From NCBI RefSeq assembly GCF_029087225.1, contig NZ_JARFJD010000016.1, positions 62,001 through 126,000 on the forward strand: a stretch of 64,000 nucleotides of DNA, read 5' to 3'. Below the pieces are notes generated by a model. That model made no database searches, was not told the origin of the DNA, and worked only from the letters and a program-made list of their open reading frames with translations. Both the position numbers and the translations under genes were made by a program. This document shows, in pieces, positions 55,394-64,000 of the stretch (position 1 is the first letter of the stretch; the number at the start of each line of letters is the position of its first letter). This stretch comes from Limnobacter olei. GTDB taxonomy: Bacteria; Pseudomonadota; Gammaproteobacteria; Burkholderiales; Burkholderiaceae_B.

Positions 55394-56575
55394 TTATCCT
55401 GACAAAAGTGCGGAAGGTGCCCGTCTGCTAGCAATCGTAAAACGCCAGCCAAGAATCAGGGCCAGCAAACCGCTAATTGACGCCATGGCAAATGCACTGG
55501 CGGGCCCACCCCACTCCCACGCGAAACGGCCCAAAAATGTACCTGCCGATCCACCAAGCCCGTATGCGATCGTGGCATACATCGCCTGGCCACGCACCAC
55601 CAACTTAACCGGCAAGTTCTCTCGCAACCAGGAAATGGTGGCAGTGTGATGCGCTGCGAAAGTCAAAGCATGCAAACCCTGTGCGAAAACCATCATCCAA
55701 CCGTACTCGGGAAATGCGGCAGTGAGGGCAAACCGGAAAGCACAAGCAGCGAAGCTGACGCAAAGCCAGGTATTCAGGGAAAAGCGCTTGAAGAAGCGAG
55801 TTTGAAGGGCAAAAAATACCACTTCACACATCACACCAAATGCCCAAAGGCCACCAATACTCATTTCCGAATAGTTGAATTCGAGCAGGTAAAGGGAGAA
55901 AAACGCGTAGAAAACCCCATGCGCAAAAATCATGAAAAAAGCGGCCAACCAGAAAAGTGGCATGGGACCTGGCAACAACAGGCGCTTGAAGCCACTGCCA
56001 GTGAACAGGATTGAACTTTCCGTGCCGGTCACCCGAGGAGAATCAGGCGTGAATTTCAAGGCTGCGACAAACCCCAGCAGCAACATGGCACAAGCCCAAA
56101 ACGGATAGGAGGCAAAACCGAAGCGATCAGCCACTGCTCCGAAAACCAACACGGCCAACACAAAGCCCAGCGAGCCATACAGACGAACCTGGCCGTACTG
56201 GCCCGTGCAACCAGCACAACGCTCCATGGCATATGAATCGGACATGGGCACCAAACCCGAAATACTCAGGTTCAACAACAACACAAGAACAATGAGGTAA
56301 GAAGGTGTCTGCTGGTACCAAAATGCCAATGCTGCGAAACAAAAACCGGCAAAAGTACCCAATCTGATCCAGCGAACCCGGTTGCCAGTGTGGTCAGCCA
56401 GCCAACCCCAGGCAAAGGGGCCGACAATTCGCATCAACTGCATCATACCCAATGCCAGGGCGATCACATCCAGGCTATGTCCAATCGATTTTAGGTAAGG
56501 CCCTAAAAACGGCGAATACAAGCCAACAAATGCGAAATACGCTGCGTAAAAAAGCGCTAACCAGCCCAGTTGCAA
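55394..56575 (-). CDS. MFS transporter, MFS_1-like (HcaT/PPP-type)
   Basis: A 393-aa protein with 12 predicted membrane helices and the MFS_1-like opening YAAYFAFVGLYSPFLGPYLKSIG and GWLADHTGNRVRWIR (loop 2-3 motif). Related proteins carry 3-phenylpropionate or nucleosides; substrate unknown here. No in-frame ATG lies near the start: the TTG at 56575 is the best start seen, with AGG a few bases ahead. It lies 27 bases after aroC on the same strand. Confidence 0.87.
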   Translation of the reverse strand: MQLGWLALFYAAYFAFVGLYSPFLGPYLKSIGHSLDVIALALGMMQLMRIVGPFAWGWLADHTGNRVRWIRLGTFAGFCFAALAFWYQQTPSYLIVLVLLLNLSISGLVPMSDSYAMERCAGCTGQYGQVRLYGSLGFVLAVLVFGAVADRFGFASYPFWACAMLLLGFVAALKFTPDSPRVTGTESSILFTGSGFKRLLLPGPMPLFWLAAFFMIFAHGVFYAFFSLYLLEFNYSEMSIGGLWAFGVMCEVVFFALQTRFFKRFSLNTWLCVSFAACAFRFALTAAFPEYGWMMVFAQGLHALTFAAHHTATISWLRENLPVKLVVRGQAMYATIAYGLGGSAGTFLGRFAWEWGGPASAFAMASISGLLALILGWRFTIASRRAPSALLSG

Positions 56576-56602
56576 ATGCCTGCCCGCTTTTTGGTTGACG
56601 AC

Positions 56603-57709
56603 TTAATAATTGGAAATGCCGGGTGGAATTTGGGGGGTGTCCACCTGAACATCTGCACACTGCGCGCGGTGCATCAGGAGGTGATCCATAATGACTAAAG
56701 CCAGCATGGCCTCTGCAATCGGCGTTGCGCGTATTCCAACACAAGGATCGTGGCGGCCATAGGTTTCCACATCAATCGGATTGCCCGCTTTGTCAATCGA
56801 CTTCCTGGGCAAACGAATGCTGGACGTCGGTTTGATCGCCATGCGAACCTCAATATCCTGCCCCGTTGAAATACCGCCGAGAATACCGCCTGCGTGGTTA
56901 GACCCAAAGCCGTCAGGGGTCATCTCATCACCGTGAACCGAACCCTTTTGCGCGATGCAGGCAAAACCTGCGCCAATCTCAACACCCTTCACCGCATTAA
57001 TGCTCATCATGGCGTGGGCAATATCCGCATCCAGCTTGTCATACAAAGGCGAACCCAAACCCACCGGCACCCCAGTGGCCTGCACACGCAAGCCGGCACC
57101 ACAGGAATCGCCGGACTTTCTCAGCGCATCCATGTAGGCCTCAAGCTCGGCAACCTTTTCATTGTTCGGCGCGAAAAAAGGATTGGTGTGCACATCGTCC
57201 CAAGTGGAAAACGGGATTTCCACTTCGCCGATCTGAGTCATGCAACCACGGATCTGGATACCCAGCCTGGTCGACAACCATTTTTTCGCGATAGCACCCG
57301 CAGCCACCATGGGCGCGGTCATGCGGGCCGACGAACGTCCACCCCCGCGATAATCACGAATACCGTATTTGTGCCAGTAGGTGTAATCAGCATGACCAGG
57401 GCGAAACGTGTCCATGATATTGCCGTAGTCTTTGCTGCGCTGATCTTGATTGCGAATCAACAAGCCGATTGGGGCCCCTGTTGTCACACCTTCAAAAACG
57501 CCGGAAAGAATTTCAACCTGGTCTGCTTCCTGACGCTGTGTCACGTGGCGGGAGGTTCCTGGCTTGCGTCGATCCAGGTCGGCCTGCAAATCCGCCTCAG
57601 TCAGTGGCAAACCAGGTGGGCAACCATCAACCACACAACCAATGGCGGGCCCATGGCTTTCCCCAAAATTACTGACCACAAAAAGGCGACCCAGGCTGCT
57701 TCCGGACAT
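56603..57709 (-). CDS. aroC: Chorismate synthase
   Basis: FMN-dependent last step of the shikimate pathway. Family blocks: [34 protein letters not shown] at the N-terminus, [15 protein letters not shown] in the middle, and [35 protein letters not shown] near the end. 368 aa. Precedes the MFS gene on the minus strand. Confidence 0.97.
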   Translation of the reverse strand: MSGSSLGRLFVVSNFGESHGPAIGCVVDGCPPGLPLTEADLQADLDRRKPGTSRHVTQRQEADQVEILSGVFEGVTTGAPIGLLIRNQDQRSKDYGNIMDTFRPGHADYTYWHKYGIRDYRGGGRSSARMTAPMVAAGAIAKKWLSTRLGIQIRGCMTQIGEVEIPFSTWDDVHTNPFFAPNNEKVAELEAYMDALRKSGDSCGAGLRVQATGVPVGLGSPLYDKLDADIAHAMMSINAVKGVEIGAGFACIAQKGSVHGDEMTPDGFGSNHAGGILGGISTGQDIEVRMAIKPTSSIRLPRKSIDKAGNPIDVETYGRHDPCVGIRATPIAEAMLALVIMDHLLMHRAQCADVQVDTPQIPPGISNY

Positions 57710-57791
57710 GCGTGTTCACTCCAATAGGCAAAACATTATTTTATCGGAATATCCCGCACCAGAACGGCGCGGGTGTTGAGCTTACTCAATT

Positions 57792-57839
57792 GCAACTTCT
57801 CAACTGCAACTTATTTGCGCTCAGTTGCCACTGAGTTGC
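57792..57839. repeat. Cluster of GCAACT/AGTTGC words between the FAD-oxidoreductase and aroC genes
   Basis: GCAACT at 57792-57797 and 57806-57811, and its complement AGTTGC at 57823-57828 and 57834-57839. The two inner copies can pair across an 11-base loop. The cluster begins at the stop codon of the FAD-oxidoreductase gene and ends 83 bases from the aroC start. It could be a transcript end structure or a regulatory site for aroC. Confidence 0.55.
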
Positions 57840-58867
57840 TACTGAATCAAAGTGCTACTGAAGGCGTTCGACAGCTGATGCCCCAGTGTGTGGCCACTCA
57901 AAAATGCGTCTTCCACCCGCGCACCATTGAGCCAATCCCCGCAAGCACCCAACATGTGTTCCTCGCTGAAATAACAAGGCAGACCCACCGGGTTGCTGGG
58001 TAACGAATACAACCAGCGATGCGCGGTGACCGTCAAAGGCTCTTCGATCAACTGGCCAGTCACATTGCAAAACACATCCAGCAGCATTTTACCAACTTCC
58101 TCTGCCGCGTAATCCTGGTGTAGTCGAGACCAATCGGCCGTGGCCTGCAAGATCCAACGATCACCCGCAGCCCTGCCAGGCTTTGAGGAATCGCGACAAA
58201 TCCAGCCCAATGGGCTGTCCACTACAAAGGCCCCATCGAAATCTACTTTCACAGTCTCGCGAGGCGTGAGCATGACAGACCAAGTAACGCTGGATTCAAC
58301 AGCAACGGCCAATTGAGCCAACGGTTTGTGAACCTCATCGAACAACGGCACCACCTGCTCGGCCGGCACAGCACTGATCACTGCATCAAAGCCAGACTCT
58401 ACCCTGACGGTGCCATCAGCCAGGTGCAGGGTTAATTGATAAACACTCTCAGTGCGAACAACACCAGCCACCCGGCATTGCAGGCGAATATCCAGCCCAT
58501 GGGCCATGAAGCGCGCCAAACTGGCCATTCCAGGCGTACCCACCCACCGCGTGGTGCTGCTTGCATGTGGGGAGGAAAGCCCGTAGCCCAAATTAACCAC
58601 AGAACCAGCCCAAGGCGCCACCGCACCCACTTTTTGGGCCTGGCCAATCAACTCAACAAATGCCGGGGACGAAGCCTGAAAATACTGGGTACCATGATCA
58701 AAGCCCAAAGGGGGATCAATGTCTCGATTCAGCCAACGGGTGGGCATGCGCCCCCCCGGGCCACGACTTTTTTCATACAAAGTGACCTCATGGCCCAACT
58801 GAACCAACTCGCGTGCGCAGGCCAAACCCGACATGCCCGCACCAACAATCGCAACTCTTTTTTTCAC
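57839..58867 (-). CDS. FAD-dependent oxidoreductase, renalase-like
   Basis: A 342-aa flavoprotein with the amine-oxidase-type dinucleotide fold: VAIVGAGMSGLACARELVQLGHEVTLYEKSRGPGGRMPTRW at the N-terminus, then a FDHGTQYFQA segment. Renalase-type relatives oxidise isomers of NAD(P)H; the substrate here is not certain. Monocistronic in appearance, with 33 bases to the CBS gene upstream. Confidence 0.85.
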   Translation of the reverse strand: MKKRVAIVGAGMSGLACARELVQLGHEVTLYEKSRGPGGRMPTRWLNRDIDPPLGFDHGTQYFQASSPAFVELIGQAQKVGAVAPWAGSVVNLGYGLSSPHASSTTRWVGTPGMASLARFMAHGLDIRLQCRVAGVVRTESVYQLTLHLADGTVRVESGFDAVISAVPAEQVVPLFDEVHKPLAQLAVAVESSVTWSVMLTPRETVKVDFDGAFVVDSPLGWICRDSSKPGRAAGDRWILQATADWSRLHQDYAAEEVGKMLLDVFCNVTGQLIEEPLTVTAHRWLYSLPSNPVGLPCYFSEEHMLGACGDWLNGARVEDAFLSGHTLGHQLSNAFSSTLIQ

Positions 58868-58900
58868 TTTGATACCACCTGTACTGCTTTTGTTTTCAAC

Positions 58901-59377
58901 TCAATTGCTGCTTTCTTCCATAGGCCAATCGCGAATGTAGCCCTTCAGCATTTTGTTCTCAAACCCTTGTTCCTCAAGCACCGCTTTGGCCACATCGTGA
59001 AATGAAATCACACCGCACAGGGTGTTTCCATCCATCACGGGCAAATAGCGCTGGTGATTCTCAAGCATCAGTTTGCGAAGACTATCCACTTCCATATCCA
59101 GGGTGGCCACGGTGGGTTCTGTGTTCATGACCTCGCGAACCACAATTTCAGCCACGGGAGGTGTGGGACCGGTGCGGTGCTCTTTTTGCCGCTTTGCCAG
59201 AACACGAATCACTTCGCGAAAGGTGACGATGCCGGCCAGCGCCCCTTTGTCCATCACCACCAATGAACCCACGTCATGATCGGCCATGGTAACCACGCAG
59301 TCGGACAAATGAGTATCAGGGGTGACAGTGAATAGCGTGTTGCCTTTTACACGCAGGACTTCTTTAACTTGCATCAC
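58901..59377 (-). CDS. CBS-domain pair protein
   Basis: A 158-aa protein made of two CBS domains (about residues 1-60 with DVGSLVVMDKGALAGIVTFREVIRVL, and 78-145 with YLPVMDGNTLCGVISFHDVAKAVL). CBS pairs bind adenosyl ligands and regulate partners; no enzyme domain is present. The partner is unknown. AGGAGG lies ahead of the ATG. Confidence 0.87.
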   Translation of the reverse strand: MMQVKEVLRVKGNTLFTVTPDTHLSDCVVTMADHDVGSLVVMDKGALAGIVTFREVIRVLAKRQKEHRTGPTPPVAEIVVREVMNTEPTVATLDMEVDSLRKLMLENHQRYLPVMDGNTLCGVISFHDVAKAVLEEQGFENKMLKGYIRDWPMEESSN

Positions 59378-59525
59378 AAACCTCCTAAAATATTCTTATG
59401 GTCGTTTTATTCATCCTACCCGAAATGCCACAGCTTTCAAGTCCAAATTTCTGGGCAAATACAGGCCTGAAGCGGCAAGGGATGTAAACTACAACGATTA
59501 AAAATAAACAAATGGAGACATGGGC

Positions 59526-59840
59526 ATGCCAAAAACCGGAAACAGATTTCAAACCTTTGCCGATTTTTATCCTTTTTACCTGGCAGAACACAACAATTTG
59601 ACCTGCAGAAGACTGCACTTTGTGGGCTCCACAATTGCACTGGTCTGCCTGTTTAAATTGCTCACAACGGGACAGCCAATCTGGCTGCTCTATGGTCTGT
59701 TGGTGGGGTATGCATTCGCTTGGGTGGGGCACTTCTTTTTCGAGAAAAACCGCCCAGCCACATTCAAATATCCGCTTTACAGCTTCATGGGTGACTGGGT
59801 GATGTACAAAGACATCCTTACCCGCAAAATTCCGTTCTGA
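59526..59840 (+). CDS. DUF962 (Mpo1-like) membrane protein
   Basis: A 104-aa protein with the DUF962 pattern: FQTFADFYPFYLAEHNNLTCRRLHFVGSTIALVCLF, then GYAFAWVGHFFFEKNRPATFKYPLYSFMGDWVMYKDIL. Two or three membrane helices. The yeast relative Mpo1 is a 2-hydroxy fatty acid dioxygenase; the conserved H residues (AEHNN, RRLHF, GHFFFE) are kept here, so an Fe-dependent lipid enzyme is plausible. The second ATG at 59526 has GGAG at the usual distance, while the first (59520) lies 2 bases after it. Confidence 0.88.
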   Translation: MPKTGNRFQTFADFYPFYLAEHNNLTCRRLHFVGSTIALVCLFKLLTTGQPIWLLYGLLVGYAFAWVGHFFFEKNRPATFKYPLYSFMGDWVMYKDILTRKIPF

Positions 59841-59861
59841 TTTTCGCGTTAATTTTTCGCG

Positions 59862-61187
59862 TTAATCTTTCTTGTCAAACGGGTTCACGTTGCTTCGGAA
59901 TTCAACCCGAAGCGGCGTTCCATCCAGTTTGAAACGCTCACGAATTCGGGTTTCCAGGTAGCGCTTGTAGTTGTCGGGAATGGCATCTAGAGCGGTGCCA
60001 TGAACAATCACAATAGGCGGGTTCTGCCCACCCTGGTGCGCGTAGCGCAATTTGGGTCTGAAGATACCTTTGCGCGGGGGTTGCTGGTGCTCGACACACT
60101 CCTGAATCAGGCGCGTCAGTTTGGGCGTTGACAACTTGGCGAAAGCCGCCGCGTGCGCCTCATCGACTGATTTCATCATGGCTGCAATTCCAAAAGGCTT
60201 TGTGGCAGACACATAATGAAACTTGGCGTAATTCAGGAAAGTCAGCTTGCGCCCTACTTCAGCCTTGATTCGTTCCTTGCGGTAATCATCCAGGCTGTCC
60301 CATTTGTTCACAGCCAACACCAGCGAACGCCCCGCTTCAACTATGAAGCCCGCAATAGAGGCGTCTTGATCGGAAATATCCTGCTGGGCATCCAGCATCA
60401 AGATCACCACATTGGCGTCTTCAATGGCTTGCAGGGTTTTAATAACAGAGAATTTTTCGACCGACTCAAACACCTTGCCGCGCTTGCGCAAACCGGCTGT
60501 GTCAATCAAGGTATAAGGCTTGTCGTTGCGCTCGAAATCTATGTAAATGCTATCCCGGGTGGTACCCGGCAAATCGAACGCAATCACACGTTCTTCACCC
60601 AACAAGGTATTTACCATGGTGGACTTGCCCACATTGGGACGTCCGGCAATGGCCACCTTGATGCGCCTTCCGCCCTCTTCATCTTCGGGCAACACCGGCA
60701 GCTTTTCACAAGCAATATCCATTAATTGGCGTACACCGTCGCCATGGCTTGCCGAAATGGTCTCTGGCTCGCCCAAGCCCAACTCGAAAAAGTCGGCGGC
60801 GGCCATGGAATGGGTGTAGCCCTCGGTTTTGTTGACCACCAGAATTACTTCTCGCTTGGCCTTGCGCAGCTCTGCGGCAATCACGTGGTCGTGCGGGGTG
60901 ACGCCTTGGCGACCATCCACAAGAAACAAAACCAGGTCAGACTCAACAATTGCCTGTCGGCTTTGCTTGGCCATTTCGGCGTAAATACCGTCTTTGGCCA
61001 CAGGCTCAAGCCCGCCAGTGTCCACCACCAAATATTCTCTGGGGCCAATACGGCCTACACCATAATGGCGATCACGGGTTAGACCAGGCTGGTTGGCCAC
61101 CAAGGCGTCTCTTGTTCGGGTCAAGCGATTGAACAATGTGGACTTGCCCACGTTTGGGCGCCCAACCAGGGCAATGACAGGTTTCAT
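59862..61187 (-). CDS. der: Ribosome biogenesis GTPase Der (EngA)
   Basis: Tandem GTPase for 50S assembly. Two G domains: [26 protein letters not shown] and [26 protein letters not shown], followed by a KH-like C-terminal domain ending [13 protein letters not shown]. 441 aa. Stop lies 22 bases from the convergent DUF962 gene. Start is 8 bases after bamB, part of hisS-yfgM-bamB-der. Confidence 0.97.
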   Translation of the reverse strand: MKPVIALVGRPNVGKSTLFNRLTRTRDALVANQPGLTRDRHYGVGRIGPREYLVVDTGGLEPVAKDGIYAEMAKQSRQAIVESDLVLFLVDGRQGVTPHDHVIAAELRKAKREVILVVNKTEGYTHSMAAADFFELGLGEPETISASHGDGVRQLMDIACEKLPVLPEDEEGGRRIKVAIAGRPNVGKSTMVNTLLGEERVIAFDLPGTTRDSIYIDFERNDKPYTLIDTAGLRKRGKVFESVEKFSVIKTLQAIEDANVVILMLDAQQDISDQDASIAGFIVEAGRSLVLAVNKWDSLDDYRKERIKAEVGRKLTFLNYAKFHYVSATKPFGIAAMMKSVDEAHAAAFAKLSTPKLTRLIQECVEHQQPPRKGIFRPKLRYAHQGGQNPPIVIVHGTALDAIPDNYKRYLETRIRERFKLDGTPLRVEFRSNVNPFDKKD

Positions 61188-61195
61188 GTTTTACT

Positions 61196-62374
61196 TTACT
61201 GGACAGATATCAGGGCCACACTGCCGCCACGCGATTGCACGATCAGCGCATCGGTGTCAGCAGGCACAGGCTGGCTGGCAAAAGAGGTAGAACCCACTCT
61301 TGTTCGCGCAATGGTTTTGCCGGTGTCTCGATCAATGAAATGAACATAACCTTCGTAGTCGCCCACAGCCACAGCGCGACCAATTACGGTCGGCGTGGTG
61401 GGCTGGCGACGCTGGAAGCTTTCGATTTTCCAAACCTGCTTGCCGCCACTGCGGGAAAACGCAAACAAATCGCCCAGTTCATTGGGGGCAATCATGTAAC
61501 GGTCGTCTACAGAGGCACCACTGGGTGCAGAAAAATCGGTGGTCCAGATTGGGCGGGCACTAACCGAATCCAGGCAACCCACCTTGCCTTGAAATGCCGC
61601 TGCACACACTTCACGGAAGTTATAAATTGGCGTCCCGGTTACGTCGGTGATGCGCTCAATTTCGGTGGTTCCACTGGGTGTTGCCAAAGTACCTTCCCAA
61701 ACAACAGTGCCTGCGCTCAGATCAAGCGCCACCAGCCGGCCACCGGGAAAACCAGCATATACGCGCGCGTTGTTGACATCGACTGGGGTATTGACCCTCA
61801 AAGTTAGCGGCGGCAGCTGGCGGGTGTACTTCCAGCGTTGTGCACCGTTTGAGGCTGAATAAGCGATCACCGAGAAGTCGATGCCGCGAACCAGAATGGT
61901 GCCCGAAGCACCCACGGGCACGCTGCTGACATCTGCGCCCACGCCGGTTTGCCATTTTTGTTTGCCATTGGCATCAAACGCGACAAGGTTGTTGTTCACG
62001 TCGATCACCGCAATGGTATCAAGCGTCGCAGCCACACCTGCTTTCAGCTTGGCACCGACTTTCACTTTCCATTTTGTTTTGCCTGTCGCCCTGTCGATGG
62101 CCACCAACTGGCCCTCTTCGGACGCCGCATACACAGTAGAGTCGAGTAAAACGGGTGTAAAGCTGCCTTGCTCGGAGTCGCCAACATCCACAGACCAAGC
62201 GTTGGCGATTTTGAGCTGAGGAGTAAACGGCTGAAGTTCGGCCGGCTTTACAGCACTGCTGCCGAAAGGGTTCAGACTGCTAATGGTCGAGCCGATGGCT
62301 GCGCATCCGCCCAACAAGGCCAAAACAGCGACAAGAGATGAAATTTTAATGACGTGCTTCATTGGTCCGCTCAT
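61196..62374 (-). CDS. bamB: Outer membrane assembly lipoprotein BamB
   Basis: Beta-propeller scaffold of the BAM complex that inserts outer-membrane proteins. Signal peptide with lipobox LLGGC (KHVIKISSLVAVLALLGGC), then PQQ-like repeats (AIDRATGKTKWKVKVG, VALDLSAGTVVWEG). 392 aa. The ATG at 62374 overlaps the yfgM stop by 4 bases; an ATG four codons later is also plausible. Confidence 0.96.
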   Translation of the reverse strand: MSGPMKHVIKISSLVAVLALLGGCAAIGSTISSLNPFGSSAVKPAELQPFTPQLKIANAWSVDVGDSEQGSFTPVLLDSTVYAASEEGQLVAIDRATGKTKWKVKVGAKLKAGVAATLDTIAVIDVNNNLVAFDANGKQKWQTGVGADVSSVPVGASGTILVRGIDFSVIAYSASNGAQRWKYTRQLPPLTLRVNTPVDVNNARVYAGFPGGRLVALDLSAGTVVWEGTLATPSGTTEIERITDVTGTPIYNFREVCAAAFQGKVGCLDSVSARPIWTTDFSAPSGASVDDRYMIAPNELGDLFAFSRSGGKQVWKIESFQRRQPTTPTVIGRAVAVGDYEGYVHFIDRDTGKTIARTRVGSTSFASQPVPADTDALIVQSRGGSVALISVQ

Positions 62375-63015
62375 TGTTTGGCCTCCACTTTGGGCAAGGC
62401 ACTGATTTTTCGCTCAATCACCTGCTTCCAGGGGCTGTCGGCTTGAATGGTGCCAAGCGCCAATTCATATTCTTTGCGCGCTGTTGCCGCATCTTTTTGT
62501 GCCAAGGCCAAATCACCCAAACGATCGTGAAAAAGGCCTTCAAAGCCTGGGTAGTTCTCGCTCAAGGCCGATTTGGCTGCATCGAACTCGGATTGCTCAA
62601 TCAGAATACCGGCCAACATCAAACGGGCAGTTGCCACATACTCGTCCAGCTTGGCTTTTTCAGAAGCCCACTTCAACGATGCTTTCGCTTCTTCCAGCTT
62701 GCCTTGATCGAAAAAGGCTTTGGCCGCAATCAACGCCCCACGCTGTGCATAAGGGGAACTGGCATGTTCCTCGAACAGGGTCTTCTGGATTTCTCCCACC
62801 AGTTCGATATTGCCCTCACGCGTGGCTGCCTCCAAACGTTCATAGACGACAACCGCTTCGTTGGACTGGCGTGCCTGCCACCATTTCCAACCGTTGTTCA
62901 AGGCAAAGGCACCGAACACAAGAATCAACACGGTCAAGATAAAGCTGCCGTATTTGGACCAGAATGCCTTCAAACTGGCCAGTTGTTCTTGTTCTTCAAG
63001 GCTGTATCGACTCAA
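62371..63015 (-). CDS. YfgM-like tetratricopeptide membrane protein
   Basis: A 214-aa protein with an N-terminal membrane helix ([25 protein letters not shown], about residues 19-43) and a periplasmic TPR-like domain. In E. coli, YfgM binds the translocon partner PpiD and helps exported proteins. Overlaps hisS by 4 bases and bamB by 4 bases, the conserved hisS-yfgM-bamB-der order. Confidence 0.93.
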   Translation of the reverse strand: MSRYSLEEQEQLASLKAFWSKYGSFILTVLILVFGAFALNNGWKWWQARQSNEAVVVYERLEAATREGNIELVGEIQKTLFEEHASSPYAQRGALIAAKAFFDQGKLEEAKASLKWASEKAKLDEYVATARLMLAGILIEQSEFDAAKSALSENYPGFEGLFHDRLGDLALAQKDAATARKEYELALGTIQADSPWKQVIERKISALPKVEAKQ

Positions 63016-64000
63016 GACTCCTCTCCTTCTCCGTAAAGCAGACCGAAAATGGCTTCGGCCAATCCCTCTTGTTTGAATTCCTGCTGCTTGCTTTCACCAC
63101 GCAGCAGTTTGACAGCTGCAGTGCCGGCATTTAATTCGTTTTCGCCCAGAATAACTGCCACGGCAGCACCGCTGACATCTGCGCGCTTCATTTGGCTTTT
63201 AAAACCGCCACCACCGGCGTGAAGCACCACGGCAAATCCTGCATCCCGCAGCTCTTCAGCCAGGGTAAATGCACGCCGTGACGTGCCCTCGCCTTGATGT
63301 ACCACATACACATCGAGGTCAGCCGTGTCATCGGGCTGATTTACTTCGAGGTACAACTCGAGCACACGTTCCAGTCCAATTGCAAATCCGATGGCCGGCG
63401 TGGGCTTGCCACCCAGAATTTCAATCAAGCCATCGTAGCGACCACCGCCACAAATAGTGCCCTGCGTGCCCAAGGCATCAGTAATCCACTCGAACACGGT
63501 GAGGTTGTAGTAATCCAGACCACGAACCAAACGTGGGTTTTCAATGTAACGCACGCCCGCATCGTCAAGCAGGCGTTTTACGCCCTGATAATGTGCCAGG
63601 GATTCCGTTCCCAAAAATTCCGACAAACGCGGTGCGCCGTTGACCATGTCTTGCATGGTGGGGTTTTTCGTATCCAGAATACGCAGCGGATTGCTGTGCA
63701 GGCGGCGCTTGGCATCTTCATCCAACAAGTCGGCGTGCGCTTCAAAATACGAAATCAGCGCCTGCCTGTGCGCCAAGCGTTCTGGTGCTTCACCCAGGCA
63801 GTTGATTTCAAGGCGCACATCTTCAAGTCCCATCTCACGCCACAGGCGCGAGAGCATCACAATCAACTCCGCATCAATATCGGGTCCGGCAAAACCCAGT
63901 GCTTCAACATCGAGCTGATGAAACTGCCTGTAACGCCCTCGCTGGGGGCGCTCATGGCGAAACACAGGCCCCATGGAGTACACCCGCTGAGGCGCTGCAT
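63012..64000 (-). CDS. hisS: Histidyl-tRNA synthetase, 5' end outside window
   Basis: Charges tRNA-His. The visible 328 codons begin within the catalytic domain ([24 protein letters not shown], motif 2), followed by the histidine-specific [15 protein letters not shown] and GGGRYDGL...[12 protein letters not shown] (motif 3), and the C-terminal anticodon-binding domain. About 100 residues upstream of this, including motif 1, lie beyond base 64000. Confidence 0.96.
   Translation of the reverse strand, partial: AAPQRVYSMGPVFRHERPQRGRYRQFHQLDVEALGFAGPDIDAELIVMLSRLWREMGLEDVRLEINCLGEAPERLAHRQALISYFEAHADLLDEDAKRRLHSNPLRILDTKNPTMQDMVNGAPRLSEFLGTESLAHYQGVKRLLDDAGVRYIENPRLVRGLDYYNLTVFEWITDALGTQGTICGGGRYDGLIEILGGKPTPAIGFAIGLERVLELYLEVNQPDDTADLDVYVVHQGEGTSRRAFTLAEELRDAGFAVVLHAGGGGFKSQMKRADVSGAAVAVILGENELNAGTAAVKLLRGESKQQEFKQEGLAEAIFGLLYGEGEES

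Overview
The window is an ordinary-density stretch of proteobacterial chromosome with no insertion sequences, phage genes or CRISPR arrays seen. Gene content and order point to a betaproteobacterium of the order Burkholderiales. The order leuC-leuD-leuB-asd-fimV-truA-trpF-trpB-trpA-accD-folC-SPOR-cvpA-purF is conserved in beta- and gammaproteobacteria. The paired cyanophycin synthetases with a companion ABC transporter and DUF1854 protein are typical of Burkholderiales. Base composition looks moderate, and a Limnobacter-like genus is plausible, but that is inference.

Layout. 1-6018: end of an L,D-transpeptidase-like gene, asparaginase, rmuC, a group II truncated globin and an FtsX-type permease. 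6249-10439: an acyl-CoA operon (2,4-dienoyl-CoA reductase, two hotdog proteins, an iron alcohol dehydrogenase). 10462-14259: mnmH/selU, a DEDDh exonuclease translationally coupled to a cNMP-CBS-DUF294 protein. 14441-20772: YkgJ protein, 5-oxoprolinase genes pxpBCA, a small heat-shock protein with a possible RNA thermometer, YchJ, an amidase and an alpha/beta hydrolase. 20967-21907: flhDC, without motility genes beside it. 22024-29616: cyanophycin locus (DUF1854 protein and ABC exporter-type protein, divergent from cphA2-like and cphA genes). 29613-32551: norR and hmp, divergent around three NorR-type operator half-site pairs and a sigma54-like promoter. 32564-36063: stress/two-component block (single-domain receiver, BON protein, NarL-type regulator, NarX-type kinase, DUF1328, CsbD). 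36272-38697: lipid kinase, tRNA-Ser(GCU), lysC. 38844-54310: a 15-gene minus-strand block combining leucine, aspartate-family, tryptophan, purine, folate and fatty-acid genes with fimV and an entericidin-like lipoprotein. 54470-64000: M48 lipoprotein protease, MFS transporter, aroC, FAD oxidoreductase, CBS protein, DUF962 protein, then der-bamB-yfgM-hisS, the last cut by the window end.

Functional reading. lysC and asd (aspartate), the cyanophycin synthetases (aspartate-arginine storage polymer) and the asparaginase all touch aspartate nitrogen, though only the cyanophycin genes form a real unit. norR-hmp is a self-contained nitric oxide defence switch, and the stress block after it may share its own regulator, as hinted by a repeated TGTGTAGGA word. 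The most interesting items are the poorly understood cyanophycin-linked transporter with an extra N-terminal domain, the CphA2-like enzyme that has lost its Mur-ligase P-loop, the ROSE-like hairpin before the hsp20 gene, and the NorR control region. I found no gene cluster that looks like a wholly unknown system.
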